From contig NZ_BJDT01000003.1 of assembly GCF_005405285.1 (NCBI RefSeq), forward strand, positions 163,464-227,463: a stretch of DNA of 64,000 bases. Reading direction: 5' to 3'. The translations under genes and the position numbers were made by a program. Under the pieces are notes generated by a model that did no database searches, was not told the DNA's origin, and worked only from the letters and a program-made list of their open reading frames with translations. Positions 1 through 8,559 of the stretch are shown piece by piece; within the stretch, counting starts at the first letter, position 1, and each line of letters begins with the position of its first letter. This DNA is from Weissella sagaensis. GTDB taxonomy: Bacteria; Bacillota; Bacilli; Lactobacillales; Lactobacillaceae.

Positions 1-116
1 ACTGCAAACAAAGAAGTTACTGTTGCATCATAGGTTGTACTTTCTAAAGCACTACCAATGTAACCAATAATCTCACCTAAAACAAAAGTCCAAAAAAACG
101 TTACAATATACTTCAT
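1..116 (-). CDS. DUF2929 small membrane protein (YjzD-like), C-terminus cut by window edge
   Basis: The 38 visible residues begin MKYIVTFFWTFVLGEIIGYIG, a hydrophobic segment with the GExxGYIG pattern of the DUF2929/YjzD family of about 60-residue membrane proteins of Firmicutes. The ATG at 116 is preceded by an AAGGGG ribosome binding site. The reading frame stays open to the window edge, so the C-terminus lies outside. Its function is unknown. The family assignment comes from memory of the N-terminal pattern only. Confidence 0.7.
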   Translation of the reverse strand, partial: MKYIVTFFWTFVLGEIIGYIGSALESTTYDATVTSLFA

Positions 117-213
117 ATCAATACCCCTTAGTGTATTGCCAAAATGTTTTACAAGGTCATTTTACGCCCATTCCCTAAGTTTGTCACAGAATAATTAATG
201 AATTTTTTTGGTT

Positions 214-711
214 TTAAAAACGTGTATACTTTACCAAACGCCAGGCGTAATCATTATCATCATCAGCTGGGCCTTCATCAATTATTTCAGATTGCCAAAC
301 AGTTTGATCAACTGATGGCATTTTAACATCCCCCGAAAAATCTGTTTGTAAATAAGTAACATATAGCGTATCGGCAATGGCTAAAAAGCTATCATAAATT
401 GCCTTGCCACCAATAACTTGTAGCTTTAGACCTTGACTATCTGCCAGTTGCTCTGCTTCTTTGGCAGAATAAACTTTCTGAAATCCCTCAGGCACTACTA
501 ATTTCTCATCATGTGTTAAAACCACATTTAGGCGATTGGGCAAGGGCCGTCCATGCAAACTTTTCATGGTATTGCGTCCCATCAACGCCATTTCATGAAT
601 CGTTGCTTGTTTAAAAAAATGTAAATCAGCCTTTTGATGCCATGGCACTTGCCCATTTAATGCAATTGTACCATCAAGCGTTTGCGCCCAAATCAAATTT
701 TTTTCAGCCAT
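214..711 (-). CDS. folA: Dihydrofolate reductase
   Basis: This enzyme reduces dihydrofolate to tetrahydrofolate with NADPH, in the cytoplasm, to feed thymidylate and purine synthesis. The 165-aa length is typical. Visible family features are the N-terminal IWAQTLDGTIAL strand-loop, the Met20-type loop with VPWH, the GRNTMKSL helix and nucleotide-loop region near residues 44-52, and VIGGKAIY near residue 100, the GG-containing phosphate/NADPH segment. An upstream in-frame GTG at 723 would add four residues. The ATG at 711 is preferred because GGTGGGG sits at good spacing before it. The start lies one base after the stop codon of the upstream ABC-F gene (TAATATG), so the two are probably translationally coupled. 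Confidence 0.95.
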   Translation of the reverse strand: MAEKNLIWAQTLDGTIALNGQVPWHQKADLHFFKQATIHEMALMGRNTMKSLHGRPLPNRLNVVLTHDEKLVVPEGFQKVYSAKEAEQLADSQGLKLQVIGGKAIYDSFLAIADTLYVTYLQTDFSGDVKMPSVDQTVWQSEIIDEGPADDDNDYAWRLVKYTRF

Positions 712-712
712 A

Positions 713-2614
713 TTAAGCCCCACCTTCTATACGTTCAGATAATTCTTCCCAACGTAACATTTTATTTTCTAACGTTTCATTCGTTTCATCAAGTGCTTTT
801 TGTAGGTCCCCTAATTTCGTAAAATCATCTCCTTGAGTCGTCATGTCAACTTCGATTTCACTAATTTTATTTTCTAATGATGCCATTTCATCTTCAATGG
901 TTTCCCACTCTTTTTGTTCTGACCATGTTAGTTTTTTCTTCTTAGGTGCTGTTGCTTTAGCTGTTGTCGTTGGCACAACAGGCGCTGGTTTAGCATCTTT
1001 TTTGGCAAGTGTTGGTACACCATAATCAGTTAAATAATCACTAAATCGACCATTATAACTGGCGACAACTCCTTCACCTTTGAATATCCAAAGCTTATCT
1101 GCAACTTTATCCAAAAAATATCGATCGTGGGAAACAGTAATCACTGTACCTGTAAATGTTTGCAAATAATCTTCTAAAACAGTTAATGTCCCAATATCCA
1201 AGTCGTTAGTTGGTTCATCTAGCAACAAAACATTTGGTTGTTGAATTAATAATTTTAGTAGATATAAACGACGTTTTTCACCACCTGACAACTGACGAAT
1301 TAACGTACCATGCATAAATGGCGGAAACAAAAATTGTTCTAATAATTCAGCGGCTGATACATGGTTACCATCCCGATCGATCACTTCTTCAGCAACCTCA
1401 CTCAAATAGGCAATCACGCGTTTATCATCTGGAATCGGTTCGGTAATCTGCGTGTAATATGCCATCTTAACGGTTTCACCAATTTCGATAATTCCTGTAT
1501 CTAATGGTTGCTGTTTTGCAATCACATTCAATAAAGTCGATTTACCTGAGCCATTTGGACCAGTAATACCAATACGTTCATTTCCCTGCACTAGGGCACT
1601 AAAATCATCTAAAATTTTAAGCTGATCAAATGCTAAATTAGCATTTTGAATATTGATAACTTTTTTACCCAAACGTGTTTGCCCTAAATTAACCGCAACA
1701 TCCTCTTCAACCTTACGAGTACCTTGTTGTGCTGCCAAATCAGCAAAGGCATTTTCTCGTGCTTTTTGTTTAGTTGAACGAGCTTTGGCACCAGCATGCA
1801 TCCACGCTAACTCTTTTTTATATAGTTGTGCTGACTTGTGTTCAGCGACTGCTTCAGATGCCACTCGTTCAGCTTTAGCCGTCACATACTTTTCATAGTT
1901 ACCATGATATTCATATAATTTACCAAATGATAATTCAAAAATGCGATTTGTCACATTATCCAGGAAATAACGATCGTGCGTTACGGTCATAACAGCACCC
2001 TTGTAATTAGCAAGATATTTTTCTAACCATGCAATTGAATCAAAATCTAAATGATTAGTTGGCTCATCTAATAACAATAAATCTGGTGCTTGAATAAGCA
2101 CTTGGGCTAACCCAACACGTTTCCGTTGCCCACCAGACAACGATGAAATTGGTAAGTCTAAATTAGGTAGATGTAATTGTGACAAGATATTTTTAACTTC
2201 AGATTCAGCTAACCAAGCATCTTGTTGTGTCATTTGTTGTTCAAGTTTTGTATAACGTGACAATAACTTATCATCAGTTGGGTTTTGAGAATATGCGCCC
2301 AAAGCTGCTTGATAATCACGAATTAATTGGAATACTGGTTGTGCACCACTAAAAACGGCATCTAATACTTTTTTATCTTCATCTAAAGATGGTTCTTGTT
2401 GTAAATAGCCAATCGTATAATCATTAGGTGTTTCAATGGTTCCTGCATCAGCTGGTGTAATAGCAGAAACGGCATTAAGTAAGGTTGTTTTACCTGTACC
2501 ATTGACACCAACAATCCCAACTCGGTCACCTGTTTCAATTAAAAACGATACTTGATCAAGTAACGTTTTCTCACCATAAACACTTTGCAGGTTTACTGCC
2601 CGTAATTGTTTCAT
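713..2614 (-). CDS. ABC-F family ATPase, Uup-like
   Basis: This is a soluble ATPase with two ABC domains and no membrane segments, of the ABC-F class that acts on ribosomes or, for Uup, in DNA and translation maintenance. It shows Walker A GVNGTGKTT near residue 37 and GPNGSGKST near residue 350, the signatures LSGGQ and LSGGE, and two LLLDEPTN Walker B segments. The linker between the domains is rich in Lys, Arg and Ala. A Pro/Ala/Lys-rich stretch after residue 545 leads into a C-terminal charged coiled coil (about residues 560-630). That extension and the 633-aa length point to the Uup subgroup rather than EttA or antibiotic-resistance members. It follows cca by six bases and precedes folA, forming an apparent cca/ABC-F/folA operon. 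Confidence 0.85.
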   Translation of the reverse strand: MKQLRAVNLQSVYGEKTLLDQVSFLIETGDRVGIVGVNGTGKTTLLNAVSAITPADAGTIETPNDYTIGYLQQEPSLDEDKKVLDAVFSGAQPVFQLIRDYQAALGAYSQNPTDDKLLSRYTKLEQQMTQQDAWLAESEVKNILSQLHLPNLDLPISSLSGGQRKRVGLAQVLIQAPDLLLLDEPTNHLDFDSIAWLEKYLANYKGAVMTVTHDRYFLDNVTNRIFELSFGKLYEYHGNYEKYVTAKAERVASEAVAEHKSAQLYKKELAWMHAGAKARSTKQKARENAFADLAAQQGTRKVEEDVAVNLGQTRLGKKVINIQNANLAFDQLKILDDFSALVQGNERIGITGPNGSGKSTLLNVIAKQQPLDTGIIEIGETVKMAYYTQITEPIPDDKRVIAYLSEVAEEVIDRDGNHVSAAELLEQFLFPPFMHGTLIRQLSGGEKRRLYLLKLLIQQPNVLLLDEPTNDLDIGTLTVLEDYLQTFTGTVITVSHDRYFLDKVADKLWIFKGEGVVASYNGRFSDYLTDYGVPTLAKKDAKPAPVVPTTTAKATAPKKKKLTWSEQKEWETIEDEMASLENKISEIEVDMTTQGDDFTKLGDLQKALDETNETLENKMLRWEELSERIEGGA

Positions 2615-2620
2615 TGTAAG

Positions 2621-3838
2621 TTATTTCTTCTCTTTCTGTACAAATTCGACAGCCGCCCTTAATAACATTTCTTTGTCATTAGACACTTGTCCCATTACGA
2701 CTTGATACTCTAAATTAGCTAAAATTTTTCCAAATAACGGTCCAGGGGCTAACTGTAATTCTTTAACTAATTCACCACCGTTAATTGCTAATGCTTTTTT
2801 ATCCTTGATAGGTAAAGCTTGATAACGTTCCGCTAACCTGTTGACATCAACATGCAACTCACTGAGTTTGATTACTGCTAAAGTTGTTGAGATAGCTGAT
2901 TTCGTTTGATATAGTTGCCAATCGTCAACATCTTTAGCTCGCAAATCATTCATAACTGCCACAGATGCTTTAGCAATTTGAATCATATCATTTGGTTGCT
3001 TCCAAGCTTTTAAAAATCGACCTGTTGCCTCAGGATTTAGGCCTAATTCAAACGCTAGCAATGTCCAAGCTTGGTTATCAGTCACAGGCTGTCCTTGTTG
3101 TAACAGTAGCGCTAGTGCTGCTAAATCACGATCACTATTACCCAACATCGGCATATACTTGTTCAACCCACTTTTTATAAGTTCAACTAACCCATAACTT
3201 GCTGCCGGCCCCTGCATCAGTTTTGTAAATTCAATATTAATTCGTTCAATTGCAATATTAGCTAGCAAAGCTGCATTAGCCGAAATGGCAGCTAGCGTTT
3301 CATCATCAATTTTAAAGTCTAATTGTGCTGCGAAACGAACTGCACGCATCATTCGTAAAGCATCCTCATGAAAACGTTCTTCAGCTTTTCCAACTGCTCG
3401 TAAGACCTTTTCGTTCAAATCTGCAACACCGCCAAATAAATCAATTACTTCGCCTGTTTTTGTCAAAGCTAAAGCATTCACAGTAAAGTCACGTCGCTTT
3501 AAGTCATCTGTCAATGAACGAACAAAGGTTACCTCATCTGGACGCCTAAAATCTGTATAGGTTGATTCTGTTCTAAAAGTTGTTGTCTCATATCCTGTAC
3601 CATGATCCAAAATCATCACCGTACCATGATCAATGCCTGTATTAACTGTTCGTTGAAAAATGCGCTTAATTTCTTCAGGATAAGCCGAAGTGGCAATATC
3701 AACATCATGAATTGGTTTATTTAATAGTGTATCTCGCACTGAGCCACCGACAAAATATGCTTCATACCCAGCAGCTTCAATTGTTTCCAAAATGGGTAAC
3801 GCATCTGTAAACTCTGTTGGCATTGTATTAATTTTCAT
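2621..3838 (-). CDS. cca: CCA-adding tRNA nucleotidyltransferase
   Basis: This enzyme adds or repairs the 3'-CCA end of tRNAs without a template. The class II nucleotidyltransferase head is visible: YFVGGSVRD near residue 30, the metal-binding DVDIATSA motif near residue 45, the RRDFTVNA motif near residue 105 and the RFHEDALRMMRAVRFA segment near residue 155. A helical tail completes the 405-aa protein, a normal length for the Gram-positive enzyme. A longer frame starting at TTG (3853) was rejected because GGAGG lies just upstream of the ATG at 3838. It is the first gene of a close-packed unit with the ABC-F ATPase and folA. Confidence 0.95.
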   Translation of the reverse strand: MKINTMPTEFTDALPILETIEAAGYEAYFVGGSVRDTLLNKPIHDVDIATSAYPEEIKRIFQRTVNTGIDHGTVMILDHGTGYETTTFRTESTYTDFRRPDEVTFVRSLTDDLKRRDFTVNALALTKTGEVIDLFGGVADLNEKVLRAVGKAEERFHEDALRMMRAVRFAAQLDFKIDDETLAAISANAALLANIAIERINIEFTKLMQGPAASYGLVELIKSGLNKYMPMLGNSDRDLAALALLLQQGQPVTDNQAWTLLAFELGLNPEATGRFLKAWKQPNDMIQIAKASVAVMNDLRAKDVDDWQLYQTKSAISTTLAVIKLSELHVDVNRLAERYQALPIKDKKALAINGGELVKELQLAPGPLFGKILANLEYQVVMGQVSNDKEMLLRAAVEFVQKEKK

Positions 3839-3934
3839 ATTTAGCCTCCTCAATTTTTTACTATATTAAGTATAACAGACCAAGTCCTATAAAACGGTAC
3901 GGTCTTTCATAGATTAATAAGTGTTCATTTATAT

Positions 3935-4759
3935 TTAAACGTTGTCAACTAGCGATTTTGCTAATAATAAGGCATGTTCTTTTGTATCTACAACCCCCAT
4001 AAAACCCGTACGATGAATAAATATAATCCATGGCTTATCAAGTTGCGGTAACGGTTGTTTAACTTCAAAACTACCATGACTGACTGGCACGCCTTGAATC
4101 ATCCAATTCCCATCTTTTCTAGGCATCACAACAAAACGACATTTATCAAATTGTTCTACGTAATCTTTCCATGGCCCAGAAACTGGTAATAACAATATCT
4201 CATCAGATATAAAAGTTGCATTATTAATAACATCTTTTTCAGCAATTAATTTCGCAATAGTTTTATAAATACGATTATCTAACACACCTTTTGCAAATGT
4301 GATAGCGCGTTTAAAGCTTTCTAACTCATGATCTTCATCATAAAAATCATTGATAGCATCCGAAATCGTAAATGCCGGACTTTGATAAGTTGAAACCCCA
4401 TTATCCAATGCATCAATGCCAATAATAAAACTTTTTTCTACATTTAATTTCGTTTTCATAATCAAATCTGGGGCAATATCTGGCATCATTTTTTTTAAAT
4501 AGGTTTCACTAAATTTTTGCCAAATCAACCCAAAAGCTGCCATTGGCACACCATTTTCATGTTGCCTTTGATCGTCAATACCGTGATGATCAAATTCACC
4601 ACCACCAACATCATATACAAAATTATTTTTATCATTTGTTATCTGTTCATCTCGTGTACGGACAAGTGGTAATTCAGGAAGCAGTTGTGTCAAAATAACA
4701 CTTGCAAAGACATCATCAGCATGAAACTTACCATTATGTGTAACTAATTGTTGATACAT
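3935..4759 (-). CDS. MYG1/UPF0160 family metal-dependent phosphohydrolase-like protein
   Basis: This 274-aa protein carries the THNGKFHADDVFA and DVGGGEFDHHG motifs, the metal-ligand signatures of the MYG1 family (a DHH-like fold, described as 3'-5' exonuclease in eukaryotes). The C-terminal SHGSFEVKQPLP and later FIHRTGFMGV segments also fit. The role in bacteria is not settled, and no membrane segment or signal peptide is seen. It stands alone between cca and glmS, each separated by 100-230 bases. No convincing terminator was found between it and cca. Confidence 0.85.
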   Translation of the reverse strand: MYQQLVTHNGKFHADDVFASVILTQLLPELPLVRTRDEQITNDKNNFVYDVGGGEFDHHGIDDQRQHENGVPMAAFGLIWQKFSETYLKKMMPDIAPDLIMKTKLNVEKSFIIGIDALDNGVSTYQSPAFTISDAINDFYDEDHELESFKRAITFAKGVLDNRIYKTIAKLIAEKDVINNATFISDEILLLPVSGPWKDYVEQFDKCRFVVMPRKDGNWMIQGVPVSHGSFEVKQPLPQLDKPWIIFIHRTGFMGVVDTKEHALLLAKSLVDNV

Positions 4760-4905
4760 TTTACTTAGCCTCCAAATTACTTGTAATCTTTATTTTCTAT
4801 TTTACACGTGATTGCTTGATAAAAAAATGGTGCTTCAACAAAAACTACCTTGAAATGAAACAGCTACTATTTGAGGTTTCTGATCATCAAAATTTTGATT
4901 ATATA

Positions 4906-4946
4906 AAAAATAGCAAATTACCAATTGATTAGTAATTTGCTATTTT
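4906..4946 (-). terminator. Intrinsic terminator of glmS
   Basis: A 14-bp perfect stem (arms AAATAGCAAATTAC and its complement) surrounds a 10-base loop and is followed on the minus strand by a run of T. It lies 40 bases after the glmS stop codon. Confidence 0.85.
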
Positions 4947-4987
4947 GCAAGATAAGAACATTTATTGTGTTCTAACCTCATTATTTT

Positions 4988-6808
4988 TTACTGAACCGTA
5001 ACTGATTTGGCCAAATTACGTGGGTGATCAACATCTAAGCCACGACCAAGTGATGTATAATAAGCCAACAATTGTGCTGGGACAACACTTACTAATGGTG
5101 TTAATAGTTCGTTAATATCTGGCAATACCAAATCATCTTCCGGCTTAGCAATCGCTTTAGTCACAATCGTAAACGTCTTTGAACCACGGGCTTGCGTTTC
5201 AGCTAAATTACCACGCACTAATCCTGCCAGACTTGGTTGCGTCATGATTGCAATAACGGGTGTATCTTGTTCAATCAATGCCAAAGTCCCATGCTTTAGC
5301 TCACCTGCTGCAAAGCCTTCTGTTTGAACATATGATACTTCTTTCAATTTTAAAGCATCTTCAAGCACTACTGCAGCATCCACACCACGCCCAATATAAA
5401 AGGCATTCTGTGATGGCACAAGCATATCATCAGCAACTTTTTGTAACGTTTCTTTGTCGTCAATGATACCTTGGATAGTCACGGCAATCTTTGATAATTC
5501 CTGTTCTAGATCAAGATTTAATTGCTTACGGTCTGCCAAGGCGTATGCCAAAATAGCTTGTAACGTAATTTGCGCAACGTAAGCTTTCGTTGAAGCAACC
5601 GCAATTTCAGGACCTGCAATCAATGGCAAAGCATATGTTGCTTCACGCCATAACGTTGACTTTTCAACATTAGTTAATGTTAATGACTTGAATCCTAACG
5701 CATTAATATTTTGTAGCACTTCACGGGAATCAGCGGTTTCCCCTGATTGTGATAAGAAAATAAAGAATGGGTTTTCTGACAACAATGGTTGATCATGTGC
5801 AAATTCTGATGAAACATGAACTTCAGTTGGAATCCCCGCCCAGCGTTCAAACATACGCGCACCAACTAAACCAGCATTATATGATGTTCCAGCAGCAATG
5901 ATGTACAAACGATCAGCGGCTTTTATATCATTGATAATTCCTTCACCAATTTGCGGCTCATTATCTTGTGGCAAATAACGTGAAATCAGATGGCGCAAAA
6001 CAATTGGTTGCTCATCAATTTCTTTTAACATGTAGAATGGATAAGTCCCCTTATCTGTTTCAGTTGCATCAATATCCAAATGGAAGATATCACGAGTGAC
6101 TGATGCACCAGTTTGATCAAATAATTGTACATTATCTGGGTCAACAATGGCAATTTCACCATCATGTAGCTCGATAAAATCATGGGTTTGATCTAACATA
6201 GCGACCGCATCAGATGTTACCACATTAAAATCTGCGCCAATACCGATTAACAAGGGTGACTTTTGCTTAGCAACATACATGCGTTCAGGCTCTTCACGAT
6301 CCATCAATAAGAACCCATATGCTGAATTTTCATCCATCAAACCAATTAATTTCTTTAATGCATCAATAGTAGTTGCCCCTTCTTTAACAAATTTATCAAT
6401 CATTTGGACTGCTACTTCAGTATCAGTATCTGATTCAAAGTGCACACCTGCTAAATAAGTTTGCTTTAACTCAGCATAATTTTCAATCACACCATTATGT
6501 ACCAGGTAAAAACGGCCATCACCCGACTTATGTGGATGCGCATTGTCAACTGATGGCACACCATGAGTTGCCCAACGTGTGTGCGCAATTCCTGCAGATC
6601 CTTTAACATCCTTTGAGGCCACAAGCTTTGCCAATTCTGAAACCCGACCATTTTCTTTAACTAGTTGATCAGTCCCCGTCGTTTCGTCAGAAACATACAA
6701 CCCTGCAGAATCGTAGCCACGATATTCTAATTTTTGTAGTCCCTTCAATAAGACAGGTGCTGATTGATAATTGTTACTACCAGTAAATCCAACGATTCCA
6801 CAAAACAT
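4988..6808 (-). CDS. glmS: Glutamine-fructose-6-phosphate aminotransferase
   Basis: This enzyme makes glucosamine-6-phosphate from fructose-6-phosphate and glutamine, the entry step to peptidoglycan amino sugars. The 606-aa protein has an N-terminal Ntn glutaminase domain (CGIVGF, RGYDSAGL, HTRWATHG, HNGVIENY) and two SIS domains (AAGTSYNAGL near 305, LSQSGETADS near 350, the EGFAAGELKHG isomerase segment near 490, and DHPRNLAKSVTVQ at the end). One oddity is that the coding start reads Met-Phe-Cys, so the nucleophilic Cys is residue 3 rather than residue 2. The codon before Cys is TTT, which is not a start codon, and AAGGAG is correctly placed for this ATG. A promoter and TGGTATAG motifs lie upstream. 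No glmS ribozyme was recognised. Confidence 0.97.
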   Translation of the reverse strand: MFCGIVGFTGSNNYQSAPVLLKGLQKLEYRGYDSAGLYVSDETTGTDQLVKENGRVSELAKLVASKDVKGSAGIAHTRWATHGVPSVDNAHPHKSGDGRFYLVHNGVIENYAELKQTYLAGVHFESDTDTEVAVQMIDKFVKEGATTIDALKKLIGLMDENSAYGFLLMDREEPERMYVAKQKSPLLIGIGADFNVVTSDAVAMLDQTHDFIELHDGEIAIVDPDNVQLFDQTGASVTRDIFHLDIDATETDKGTYPFYMLKEIDEQPIVLRHLISRYLPQDNEPQIGEGIINDIKAADRLYIIAAGTSYNAGLVGARMFERWAGIPTEVHVSSEFAHDQPLLSENPFFIFLSQSGETADSREVLQNINALGFKSLTLTNVEKSTLWREATYALPLIAGPEIAVASTKAYVAQITLQAILAYALADRKQLNLDLEQELSKIAVTIQGIIDDKETLQKVADDMLVPSQNAFYIGRGVDAAVVLEDALKLKEVSYVQTEGFAAGELKHGTLALIEQDTPVIAIMTQPSLAGLVRGNLAETQARGSKTFTIVTKAIAKPEDDLVLPDINELLTPLVSVVPAQLLAYYTSLGRGLDVDHPRNLAKSVTVQ

Positions 6809-6847
6809 ATTTTTCTCCTTAAAAACTAAAATCCAAACAAATCATCA

Positions 6848-6860
6848 AATGGTATAGTAT
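6848..6860. promoter_or_regulatory. NagR/GntR-type operator-like motif in the glmS leader
   Basis: AATGGTATAGTAT resembles the TGGTATAGAC core of NagR (YvoA-type GntR) sites that control amino-sugar genes, including glmS, in other Firmicutes. It lies just downstream of the predicted glmS transcription start. The regulator gene is not in the window, so this is a motif match only. Confidence 0.4.
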
Positions 6861-6900
6861 TTTTTTTGGTTATTTTTTATTTTTTTATATCATAAACACT

Positions 6901-6929
6901 ATTATTACGCGTTAATGTTTGCTGGTCAA
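6901..6929 (-). promoter_or_regulatory. glmS: Predicted sigma-A promoter of glmS
   Basis: On the minus strand TTGACC (6929-6924) is followed after 17 bases by AATAAT (6906-6901). This places the transcript start about 85 bases before the glmS ATG. A TGGTATAG motif lies on each side of it. Confidence 0.6.
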
Positions 6930-6954
6930 CAACTTCATACAATTATATAACTAC

Positions 6955-6977
6955 TTTGGTATAAATTGGTATAGTTT
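6955..6977. promoter_or_regulatory. Double TGGTATA motif upstream of the glmS -35 box
   Basis: TTTGGTATAAATTGGTATAG contains two tandem copies of the NagR-like half motif, about 10 bp apart and therefore on one face of the helix. They lie about 25 bp upstream of the predicted -35 element. Together with the downstream copy they bracket the glmS promoter. Confidence 0.4.
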
Positions 6978-7012
6978 TAAAATATTGAAAAGTTTAAACT
7001 TACTTTAATTGT

Positions 7013-7047
7013 AAAGAAAAAGAGTTAGCCCAAAATAAGCTAACTCT
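7013..7047 (-). terminator. Intrinsic terminator after the 37-aa small ORF
   Basis: AGAGTTAGC pairs with GCTAACTCT across a 9-base loop and is followed on the minus strand by TTTTTCTTT. It ends the small-ORF transcript before the glmS promoter. Confidence 0.8.
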
Positions 7048-7100
7048 AAAAATATTAAGATCAGTGATCAATAGTGACCAGAGATTTTTCAATCATCGCT

Positions 7101-7214
7101 TTAATTGTGAGCGTTTGAATGCTTACAATCATTGTGGTGGCGCTTAACATCCATGCTTTTATATGCACGAACAGCGCGATCAACTTTCTTATTCAACATA
7201 TTCATTCCAAACAT
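7101..7214 (-). CDS. Unrecognised 37-aa His/Lys-rich small protein
   Basis: This ORF encodes MFGMNMLNKKVDRAVRAYK at its N-terminus and ends with a segment rich in His, Asn and Lys with one Cys (RHHNDCKHSNAHN). A strong GGGGG ribosome binding site lies 7 bases before the ATG and a good terminator follows, which supports real expression. The middle could form a basic amphipathic helix, and the His/Cys tail could bind a metal ion; both are inferences. It sits between amt (upstream on the same strand) and glmS. No homologue was recognised, and the reading frame is too short to be certain from one sequence. Confidence 0.55.
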   Translation of the reverse strand: MFGMNMLNKKVDRAVRAYKSMDVKRHHNDCKHSNAHN

Positions 7215-7245
7215 AAGATTGCCCCCTTTTATAATTTTATTCAAA

Positions 7246-7266
7246 GTGTAAAGAAATCCTTTACAC
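7246..7266. promoter_or_regulatory. Perfect 8-bp inverted repeat upstream of the small ORF
   Basis: GTGTAAAG and CTTTACAC flank a 5-base spacer, about 32 bases before the small-ORF start codon and 58 bases after the amt stop codon. Little T-tract follows on the minus strand, so an operator is more likely than a terminator. Its regulator is unknown. Confidence 0.4.
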
Positions 7267-7323
7267 TACTGTAATATTTACCGTTGTTATATACTAACGC
7301 ACTTACCTTAAATTGTCAATAAA

Positions 7324-8508
7324 TTATATATTGATTTCACCATGTAAATCATAGTCTAGACCCTTTTCTTCAATTGCTTCATCTACACGCAACGGTGTTA
7401 CCAACTCAATTAATTTCGCAATGATAATCGTCATTATGCCAGCCAACAAGATAGTGATCACCATTGCACCAAGTTGTGTGCCTAGCAATTGCCAACTAAC
7501 CGATTGTCCTGTTAATGATTTTGATGCAAACAAGCCTGTTAAAATACCCCCGATAACACCGCCAACACCGTGCAAACCAAATGCGTCAAGCGTATCATCA
7601 TAGCCCAACCGATTCTTTAGGACGTTGGTTACAAAATAAGCGCCAATGGCAACGATAATTCCCATGGCCATTGCACCAGCTGGTTGAACAAATCCTGCCC
7701 CAGGTGTAATTGCCACTAACCCAGCAACGCCACCTGACATTGCACCTGAAACCCGCACCCGCTTGAAGATAACCATATCCATGATAACCCAAGTCAACAT
7801 GGCAAATGCAGCTGCAATACTTGTATTTGTAAAGGCAATTATTGCAACACCATTAGCCGCTAATGCTGATCCGGCATTAAAACCGAACCAACCAAACCAT
7901 AATAAACCACCGCCGACAACAGTTGCTATTAGGTTAGTCTCGTTTAGAAATTGTACTTTACGTCTTTTACCAATCAACAATGCCAGTACTAAGCCAGAAA
8001 CTCCCGATGAAATATGTACGACATCACCACCAGCAAAATCTAATGCACCGTGAGAAGCAATGATACCATCACCCCAAACCATGTGTGCTAATGGGACGTA
8101 TACTAACAGCATCCATGCCAACAAAAATAGAATAAAAGCTTTAAAATTCATACGACCAACCACAGATCCTGCAATAATGGCCATTGTAATCATTGGAAAC
8201 ATCCCCTGGAATAAAGCGAATAAGCCATCCGGAATACTTAATCCTCTTGTACTTTTAGTCATTGAAACATTATGCAAAAAAGCAGCATCTAAATTACCAA
8301 TAATTGGTCCTGACCCACTAAATGTCAACGAATATCCAACTGTGAACCATACCACACCACCAACAGCAACCGCAATCATAACCATAGCTAGGGTATTAAC
8401 AGTTGTCTTGGTTTGTGATAAACCACCGTAAAACAAAGCTAACCCCGGCACCATTAACCAAACTAAACCTGCACTAATTAATATCCATGCAATATCTGCA
8501 CCATTCAT
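7324..8508 (-). CDS. amt: Ammonium transporter, Amt family
   Basis: This polytopic channel moves ammonium/ammonia across the membrane. The 394-aa protein has about eleven hydrophobic segments. It shows family landmarks such as the N-terminal VWLMVPGLALFYGGL, the central FAGGDVVHISSGVSGLVLAL motif with the conserved pore His, GWFGFNAGSAL, and the DALDAFG-like DTLDAFGLHGVGG segment with a second His near residue 315. A GTG at 8517 would add three residues; the ATG at 8508 has AGGTG at good spacing. No glnK (PII) gene is adjacent, which is unusual because amt and glnK are often paired. A canonical GlnR box overlaps the predicted promoter. Confidence 0.95.
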   Translation of the reverse strand: MNGADIAWILISAGLVWLMVPGLALFYGGLSQTKTTVNTLAMVMIAVAVGGVVWFTVGYSLTFSGSGPIIGNLDAAFLHNVSMTKSTRGLSIPDGLFALFQGMFPMITMAIIAGSVVGRMNFKAFILFLLAWMLLVYVPLAHMVWGDGIIASHGALDFAGGDVVHISSGVSGLVLALLIGKRRKVQFLNETNLIATVVGGGLLWFGWFGFNAGSALAANGVAIIAFTNTSIAAAFAMLTWVIMDMVIFKRVRVSGAMSGGVAGLVAITPGAGFVQPAGAMAMGIIVAIGAYFVTNVLKNRLGYDDTLDAFGLHGVGGVIGGILTGLFASKSLTGQSVSWQLLGTQLGAMVITILLAGIMTIIIAKLIELVTPLRVDEAIEEKGLDYDLHGEINI

Positions 8509-8559
8509 TGCCCACACCTGCGCTTTCTTAAATATCTTAACATCAGTATAAGCATCTAA

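Noticed and set aside
6809..6987. glmS ribozyme in the glmS leader
   Set aside because: The predicted 5' UTR is only about 85 bases and AT-rich, too short for the ribozyme, and no core sequence was recognised.
7246..7266. Second GlnR box
   Set aside because: Arm sequences are similar, but spacing is nine bases rather than seven, outside the known consensus.
7763..8431. Two long plus-strand open frames opposite amt
   Set aside because: They mirror the hydrophobic codon bias of amt on the other strand, have no ribosome binding site and resemble no family.
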